Shown here: piece after piece, positions 50,501-59,500 of the stretch
Layout: each line of letters opens with the position of its first letter
Numbering within the stretch: the first letter of the stretch is position 1
Assembly (NCBI GenBank): GCA_002633005.1
Contig: NMRA01000624.1
Coordinates: 49,109 to 113,108, forward strand
Direction: 5' to 3'
From: Phoronis australis
Lineage: Eukaryota > Phoronida > Phoronidae
Length of the DNA stretch: 64,000 nt
Notes under the pieces: generated by a model
What the model was told of the DNA's origin: nothing
The model's input: the letters and a program-made list of their open reading frames with translations, nothing else
The model's database searches: none
Translations under genes and position numbers: made by a program

Positions 50501-53500
50501 CTGTATTTCTTTGCCCGATCGACTGGCACACAGTATGCGCATCATTATAACCTATAACTTAATGAGTGAAATCGAACTATGACGACCGTTTTGTCACCTT
50601 TTATCACTGTACTTCCGCTTTTTGTGAGTTTCGTTTACTTTATTCGCACGCAACAGACCGATTTTTATCAATTCAAGGTTGCAATTTCCTAAACGTTGTG
50701 AATAGAATAAAGCTCCAAGCTTGGTCTTTTTGCTTGACAGTGTATAGACCATTTCAAGGGCTATTAAATGGTGTGCAATTTGTACATGTATTTGCCTCTG
50801 ACTCACCGTTCTCGAGTCCATTCGAGATTTCGCAGTGACTACTCGAGAATTCGGCTATCGGCGTCCTTTGGCAGGCGTTTGTGTATAATCGGTTTTTGGA
50901 GGCCTTTTCTTACTTAAAGTGGGTTTATTTCAATAATCACGTGCGCTCTTTGAAATTAAATTCGGCCATATCTCGAGGCATGTCGCGAGATCTTGCTTTT
51001 CTAGCGAGGCACTGGCGTTAATGAACTTACCCAGGTATTCACGAATGCGTAAAATGCCGTTGTTCGTGTTCGACTCAACTTTGCTGGACTTACTGAAAAA
51101 TCAACTAGTTTTACCAATCGTGTCACCCTATATGAGGTACTTTGGGTTATTACTCAATTTACTCTTGCAGTGGACGTTTCGTATTGCGCCTGGATTTCAT
51201 TGAAATAGGGAGCAAAGTGATTAACTCAACATCGTAATCGTCAGTTCTCTTTCAGGTGTCAATCATGAGACTGCTTTCAAAACATGTTTCTCCTTTCATT
51301 TATGTTTTAGATTGCAAAGGACAGTTTTGTTATAACGGTGGCAACCTTGACCCGGAAACCTGCCAGTGCGAGTGTAAAAATTACGGTGTTCATAATTATA
51401 AGGCGGAAAACAACTGCAAACGTAAGTTATCGCATGGCAATCGTGACTTCGCTTTTGACCGCCGCTCGACCCATACTATTATAAAAAACAGGTGCATATG
51501 ATAAAAAAATCTGTGCTCTATATTTGGTACAGAATAATGCGCACCTGTTTTTCAAATAAACAAGGCCTCGTCAAAATTTGACAGTTTCTGTGTACAAAAC
51601 CGCGATTGAATTACCATTTTACATCTGTGTTCCATATCAGCACTGGATGGATCGACACACGGCCAAAATTTCATAGAATGTGTTAAGTGCATTTTATAGG
51701 TGACAGATTCACCTGCAAATATTTGGTTTGTTTCCCATACTGAGGAACAATTAGGCATACATGTACCCTTATGAACAACTTCCATTGAGGCCCTTCAGTA
51801 GTTTCTTTGTTAAGCTAATCCAGACAGAGGGAGTGGGGTGTTTTGGGTACTTTAAAATTGCCTTTCACAATCCGGGGTGGAGTTCAAAAACGCTAGGACC
51901 TCGCTGAGACCTTGCTAGAAAGAAAGAAGTTCGAGGGATGACGCGACATAACGCCGCGTATTTACAATCAGAGCATGTGATTTTGGCTTATTTATCTCAC
52001 CGAGATACAGCTACCAGCTCCCTGTTCTAGTTTGCAAACCAAGTTTTGTTAAAAACAAGTTGAGGTCCAAAATAAGGCAAGCTTGAGCAGACTCAGTTTA
52101 TGAATTGGCTTTGCAGACATGAACTACTCTTGTGCTACCACAAAGCAACCTGTGTGTGTCCTCATTCAATAAAATACCACCTAGGATATCAGGATCCTCA
52201 TACATGTACATGTTGGTTATGAACCATATGTTTTGTCATATCAGACGTACTGCCGAGCCGTAGACTGACTTTACATTTGCTTAGGAACAAGCATGGGGTT
52301 ACAATTTTAGTGCTAACTTTATGATAGACCCGCCTAGTGCCTTGCTACACTATACGTCTTCAGGTGAACTTTTTAGTATCCTTCTTTCACAACTTTGAAG
52401 TCAACATCATGCCAAATCGTAGTGTCTCGCCCGTCTTGTTCGGATCGTTTACTGTTCCTCTGGCTTGAAATTTGTATAATCCAATAACATCTCATCTACT
52501 CTGAACTTTCAGGTGAACGTCAAGCAATACTTTTTGTACCGATTGAGCCGGCTTTGTTTCTTTTTGTAAAAAGTGATTAAAATGTTTCCATTTACTTTAT
52601 TCAAGGTGTATATTGTCAGTTGTAATGACATCATATCGTCAAATTCAATAAAACAAAGCAGAACACTGGGAGAACTACTAGCAATGACGTTGGTTGACGT
52701 TATTTTGAGACATTTCGTAAAATAATTTTGGACTCACAATATTTAAAGGCGAGGGCAAACTATTGTCCTGTCATTTTTAGTCAAAAAAAGATTCCTTGAT
52801 TATCCCAGAGATAATTTTCTGTTAATTACAGCCTTTGGCAATTTAATTAATTACTCGTCCCTTACTCCGGAAGTGATGTTTATGGAGTCAAGAATTTCGC
52901 GCCGTTTGTTTTCATTTAGTCTGACAGGGTGAGTAATCGAGTCAGTCATTGTTCTACCTCGGTTGTGATATGTTCGGTCGTCGTTTGCTTTTGTTTACTA
53001 TTCACTTAACATGCCGCAGTTGCCACGTACCGGAATGTATTCATTATCGTCTTACGCGCACTCTGGCTGCATCGCTTTCCGAAATTTGACACACTTCGCC
53101 TTACTTGGGTCGTTCGTGAGAAGAACGCAGCGTTACCCGTCCACGCAACGTATTACCGAGTATGTGCATTTTCTGCTGTCAGATTACGAAGGTGATATAT
53201 ACGCTGAATTGTTGAAGGTCCCTGCAAAACAACACCTGAAGAAGGGTGCCTTACCGCCGTTGCTGATTCCCAACATTGCCACGTCGCCAAGAAGTGCATT
53301 TTTGAAACGAGAAGCCCCGCGAGGTGTGGCCGCTAAAGTGACTGGAGGCACTTCATCTATTTTCACTCGCATTCTCATTTTATGGCATATCAGCAGGTTT
53401 TACAATCAGAATGGATACATTTTTACTTACGCATTATTAAGGCCTCCGTCAAGCCCCCTTGAATTCGGAATCCTCCTCAAGTTAGCTCTGTGATTTCTAA

Positions 53501-56500
53501 AGTAGGTATCTAGAACACCAGCATTCGCATGGGCACCGAAGTCAGGTTGCTGTGTCAAGCAAGGCAGTGACAGTTAAATTCAATTTCCAGGAGTACATGT
53601 AGCTTGACCTCGTCGTACTCTGAATAGCATACTAGGCACTTCATTTAAGTCGGCATAACAGTGCGCACCGTGCATTTGCACTAAGAAACCTCACCACGTC
53701 TGTCCTTTGTCACTGCCTCAGTCTTGCATGTGATTGTGGATATTCTGCCTCATTATACTCGGACTCAAACATATACCCACTTTCCATGAAATAATTCTTC
53801 ATCACCATTGCTATGAACAATGTCTCTGTGTGCTGAATAACGGATTTACATCACAGTATTTTAACAGAGAGAGAGATGTCTCCGACAACGAGACCCACTA
53901 TCAAGTCTGTTGTTCTTCCTATGTGCAAAAATTATGCCACATTATATCAGAAGCAATGAATTAATTAGAGCCTTCAAAATAGCCAATCACGAAATTAAAA
54001 TTGAACAGTATGAAGGCAATACAGGTCTTTTAGTAAAGAAGTAGAGTCTGTCAATAACTTTTTAAGATTATTTTGGAACATTATCTGGACTCCACTTGAA
54101 TTATCAAAAATGCCAAGGGATGTGTGCCTCAACATGGCACCGAAATCATAATCCACTTTACGAAAGCAGCTGGCCCCAAAAGCCCATTAAAAGTGTATGA
54201 ATATGCTTTGGCGGGAAATGGAAAGACGTTGAAAAACTGAATTTTGATGAAAAAAATCCACAAGCTTAAAAACTTAATATTTGGGAAAAACGAAATTTGT
54301 ATATGAAAAGCAGAATCTTCGTTACGAAAATGTTTGGTTAAACGAAATTCATTCATGTAGTGTCAACTGTGGGTGTGGTCGCGAAAAACGTTAGAGCCAC
54401 ATGGAGAACTCGAGCATAAGTTGCGTTGACAAACTTTATTCGTTTTTTTCTTATAGTTACTCGGTTCAACTGTAACATACAAAAAAAAAAACGTTCTATG
54501 AGACAATTGAACAATACGTTGGTTGTTTACAAAGTTACAATACTAATATTAAACATTGCATATATTCTTATTCGGACAACGTCAAACTACTTGAGGCAAC
54601 GCTAATTAAAGTTACAGAGAACGCGTTACAATTACGTTGAAATACTGACTATACACTATAACAAAACTAAGTACAAAATACTTACACCAATTTGCGGCAT
54701 AGATCACGACTAAACTCAAAACTCAAGATACATGTAAGGACGTTGAAGCACGAATGAGCTAAGCTGGCGTGCGTTACAGCTACATGTATAAACTATGGTG
54801 TGCCGAGCAGTTATACATATGCAAAATTCTATTGAAGAATTAGTCACGTGGAAAATATACGCGGTAGAAGCTGGAGAGCAAACACATAAATCACCAACAG
54901 ATGGCGAATATAGTCAGACTACAAACACAAGAGTGCGTCGGCACTTACAGTGGGTATCACCAAAAAGAATTCACATAGTCCATAAACTTATTAGAGAATA
55001 TATTTGCTTATAAACAACCAAAAATAAAAGAAACTGTGACAATTTTGCCATATCAAGAGGTCGACTTGAAATATCTTAATATTGGAATGATCAAGTTTAT
55101 TTGTTGTTTAATTGGGTCAAGCGTTTTCATACTGAAGATGAGGCTAGTTGGAGGATATACCTGAGGCCTCTTTTCATTCGTGTTGGCGTTGTTCTAATTT
55201 TTCATCCAATTTTCAACTGAAAACCCTGAAATTCGTAATTTTAAATCCTTTTTTAAAGGATGGTGTCACAACCTTGGATATTCTTAATCCTCAAATTTAA
55301 TGAAATACCAATGGCCAATCAATTGATATGGGACAATTGTTACCTAACTGTTAACGGTTAAGCATTAATTTACCAAGATTTGTACAATGCAGGGCTCATA
55401 TTTTGTGATGATTTTTAGATAGCCAGAACAAACTTATTAAATGGGAAAGCATTAAATAAAATGATAACTTGAAGGATACGTCTATCATACCATTTTCTTC
55501 CACTACAACGACCTTGGAGAAAGTTCTGAGGGGGGCTGATAGAAGGATTGTTAGTTGTAATAACATAAGATTTCAATTTTTAATAGTTCCAATTCATGAA
55601 TTAAAACATGATTTATTCAATGGTTTGCTGTAAACGAGATAATTATGCATCTTTACTCATCTATTATGCAGACGACGAAATTAAAGAAATATATAAGCTC
55701 CCTTTTAATCTACCCATAAACTCCCATTTGTCTATGTTTAAATGCTTTTTAATCCGCAAAAGGATTTATACAAACAAAATGTTAAAAACATTTGGTATTT
55801 CACAAACAGACCAATGTTCCTACTGTGGCGAGGTCCAGACTTTTCAACATACGTCTTACAGCTGTTTCTGTGTTAAACGTTTCTGCAATTCTTTACATCA
55901 TTTCATAAGTAAAGTTTTTAACTTACACACTGAGTCATCTAGGTACCACTTCTTAGTTTGCTTCTTTGGCAATTTAAGTGAAATCTCCAATACCATACAC
56001 AATCATGCTCGAGATTATATTTATACACCATCAAGAGATGGGTCTCAACCGTGTTTTAGTAAGTTCAAATGACGCAGTGAACCTCTTTGTATTTAACGCC
56101 TTGGCCAAAAACTTCAGAACAGTGGATGATTTTACCAGGCATCTCTTTATAATGATTCAAACAATATTGGGTGTTATTTTTAGTCACTTCTGTTGTATTA
56201 TAAGAAAACTGACCTTATCTCAAATATACGTAAATGTAAACTTAAGTTAAGTCAATTAAGTCGTTTGAATGCGAGTGTGAATGAGTGTACGAAAGTCCTC
56301 CCTCTTCCAGTTTCCCTCCCCTTTTGATCATAATATCGGATAATTATCAGCCCAATATTTAGGAGTTAGTTTCCAGATGATAATTTGTTCTATGTGTATG
56401 ACGTATTGTCCTCTAGTAAGTTTTAAAGATATGTAGTTGGGGCCACCAATTCCCAGACGTATCTACTAATCACTAATGATATGCTTTCTGGGTAAATATA

Positions 56501-59500
56501 CGTATTAAAACAAAAAAGTCTCTGTCACTCATGTCACTACAGTCACTCTGATATGGATTGCCGACTCCAGCCATTTTCAGGTTACTACATGCTAAACAAT
56601 GCCTAAATCCAACGTAACTGAGTTCTCCAACAATCTAGCTTGTCGTAGAACACTTGTCGATGGGAAGTGGTGACGACAAGTTCAGAAAAACAATACAAAA
56701 ACAACAGTAGTACTGATCCTCATAATAAACTATGACGCAGATCCGAATTGGCGCGTAATTCTTGACTCCCTAAGCGTCACTTCCGGAGTAGGGGACGAGC
56801 AAACATTTAAATTACGAGAAGCTGTAATTAACTGAAAAATGTGTCCGGGATAATCAACGAATTTTACTTTTACTAAGAACGACACGAAAAAAGACTGCCT
56901 TTGCCTTTAAAGGAGAATGCCACCCGATTTAATTAGTCTTTTTTACCGTTTAATCGGTATATATCCACATGGCCTTGCATACAGTCGAACTTACCTTGCC
57001 GTTGCAGTTTCGTGGCAAATTCATCAACATAATCACGTGCACATTACGTCTTTGGCTCACTAGTATAATAGTTTGTTGACTCCAAGTTTAGTTTCCAAGT
57101 TTGGCTGGTTAACGTTCGTGATGTCTTAAGTCCTTTTGCCGCGACGGGCCTGATTGGGTTCCGGCCCTCTGGCCGGGATAACAAGCGTTTTGTGTGTTTA
57201 GAACTAAAAAAATCATAAGTCTAAACAACACAGATCTAGGATCTCCTCCTTTCGAACTTTGTAGGCTACGGGTGTTTAAATACCAACAAATCGGTAACAG
57301 CGAAAGAAAACAACACGTTTTTATAAGAACGCGGTGTATTTTTAAGGGTTTTACGTCGAGGTTTGGTGATTTATTGGTTGAACGATGACTTCAAACGATA
57401 ATCTGACACCTGTAACCCGTGTTGTGAACTGCTGAACAGACTGCGTGTGAAACCAATGACGTCATTGGATAAATTCAACACCTCCGTCTGCCGTCAGGTG
57501 TCGGATAACGCAACCGAACGTGACGTTATCGAGTAGAACTACTCGATCTAAATTGATACAAAATAGGTTGTTTTTGGGTGGCATTCTCCTTTATGTCTAT
57601 CGAAAACCCGAGTGTTGACAACTAGCAAATTTACGTATTTGTGTATAGTGCAGAACCCTATAAGTGCTTTGGTAGACAGTTTTTGGTACCCCGTTGTCCA
57701 TACGAAGCCTTAATGGCTGCATGTCTTATATTTTGAAAGTGCAATTCTGTTTGACTTGTTGTTTATACAAGTGCAAAAACTACACGACTTGCCACAGTAA
57801 ATCATTGAGTAGCCAGGTAGGCCTAATTGCCGCTTATCACACTCGTCAAGCATAGCATACATGTAACAATTTCTTGCATCCTACTTGTATTTCAGTATTC
57901 TGTAAGTCAGCAAAGAGGCCGCCCCACTGCACGACGCCTGATTTCCTGGACACATGTGATAAATACAGTAGTACGCCGTTACAATGCCCATTTATGTGCA
58001 ACGTTTGTCCCTGTAAGTAACGTAATTCCCACATTTATGCAAAGGAAAGACCGTAAAATGGAATAACTCTGGACCCTAAGGTATCGAAAAATACTCAACC
58101 GTGCCTGTCCAAAGTGCGATGCGCTCAAATAAACATGCTTCTCACTTTGTATGTAAGCACGTTTTCGAATTCACCAGTTTCACTCCTATTGCATGGGTAA
58201 ATACAAATCCATTTAAAAAGTCAAGGACCGGCTTGGTGACTGCAACACTAACCGTGTTGCTGCTCGCGATCAATTAGCTTTGAATCACTAATTCATTTTC
58301 ATCATTTTGCCATCCGTATGCAAGAACGTCGTATTGCGGCATAACGCATCAGGCACCCAGGTTTGCTACCAAGTATTTTACCTGAACGTTAGAATCCAAT
58401 AGCTTCTTATGATTGCAACAAGTCATTTCTGAAATATGATATTCCGAAAGTAGCCATATTTGACCATTTTCTTTGATTCCTCAAAACCTCAACAGATCAC
58501 AACATTTTACGCCCCTACATGTAAATTCACGCTCGTTATTTACCCTAGTATTTTACGATGGTTAGTTATGCCCGCAATTCAAGCTTGAAAAATACTGTTA
58601 TGGAAAGAATCTTTACGTCTGGTTACGAGCGTAATGCCCCTTTACCCACCGGGAAAGGATAGGCGTGCTATTTGCAACCGGCTTGTTACAAAAGGCTCGT
58701 TTGCCTTAGATGCGCGATGTAAAGCGAACCACTGGGAAAACTAATATACAGTATAAACATCTATGACTATTAATTTCCTATACAAAAATGGTCTTCTTAG
58801 CGGCCCGTTCTGTTTAAAAACAACAGCCTTATTGTGACGCATGTTTGATGAGATTCTCATGCAAATAGTTTACAAACAGCAATTTTTCTAACTACAACTG
58901 TACACCTTCAGCGCTCGTTACTCTCTTGTATACATGTACATAACCAGGGTATGGCTTAAAAACGCTCTTCATCTGTTGGCCCTTTACCTAAAACCACCCA
59001 TTGTAAGATGTAGTCAGTGTAGTTTGTCTTTGAACGGATGTTTTTAGCAAGTGGTCCTTGGTTTCCGGCGCATATATTAAGATGGTTTAATTGCTGGCAT
59101 GTGACAATACGTCAAAGTCAATCCACAGCTTTGGATTGGCTTTGAATATCACTGGACTCGTCATCGTCCTGATTGGTGTATGACCCAAAAATAATGGGGC
59201 AGCTAGTGGGTTATTTTGCAATAAAACGTTTACGGTGTGTTGCAATCCCAAAGTTAAATAGAAAAGCAAAAACGTTACAAATTCCTGATGCGCTCGCATA
59301 ATTAATTCCTGATAAATTACATGTTAACTACCAATGATAGCTTTCCGTTCTCCAAATACCTTACAGTTTTGAATAACATTGTCTAATAATTAGCCAATGT
59401 AAGAAAAAAGAACACTTGCAACGGAGATCGACACACGCTAGTGAAGTCTGCACCAAAATCCCATGTCTTCTTCGCTGGCTATGTAATTTGTCAGCAATGA

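Larger units (their letters stand above)
52742..56911 (+). mobile_element. THAP-domain DNA transposon relic with 162-bp TIRs
   Basis: Arms 52742-52903 and 56750-56911 are inverted repeats of one another along their full length, starting TTTAAAGGCRARGGCA and ending AATT.CGCGCC, with the shared inner block ACTCCGGAAGTGA. Just inside the left arm (53011-53300) are pieces of a THAP zinc finger in three frames: MP start and SCHVPEC, then LHRFPKFDTLRLTW, then C and HF with SDYEGDIYAELLKVPAKQHL and KKGALPPLL. THAP domains occur in P-element-type transposases and in host proteins. Frame changes inactivate it. The interior to the right is mostly LINE sequence. No clear target-site duplication was found. 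Confidence 0.7.
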
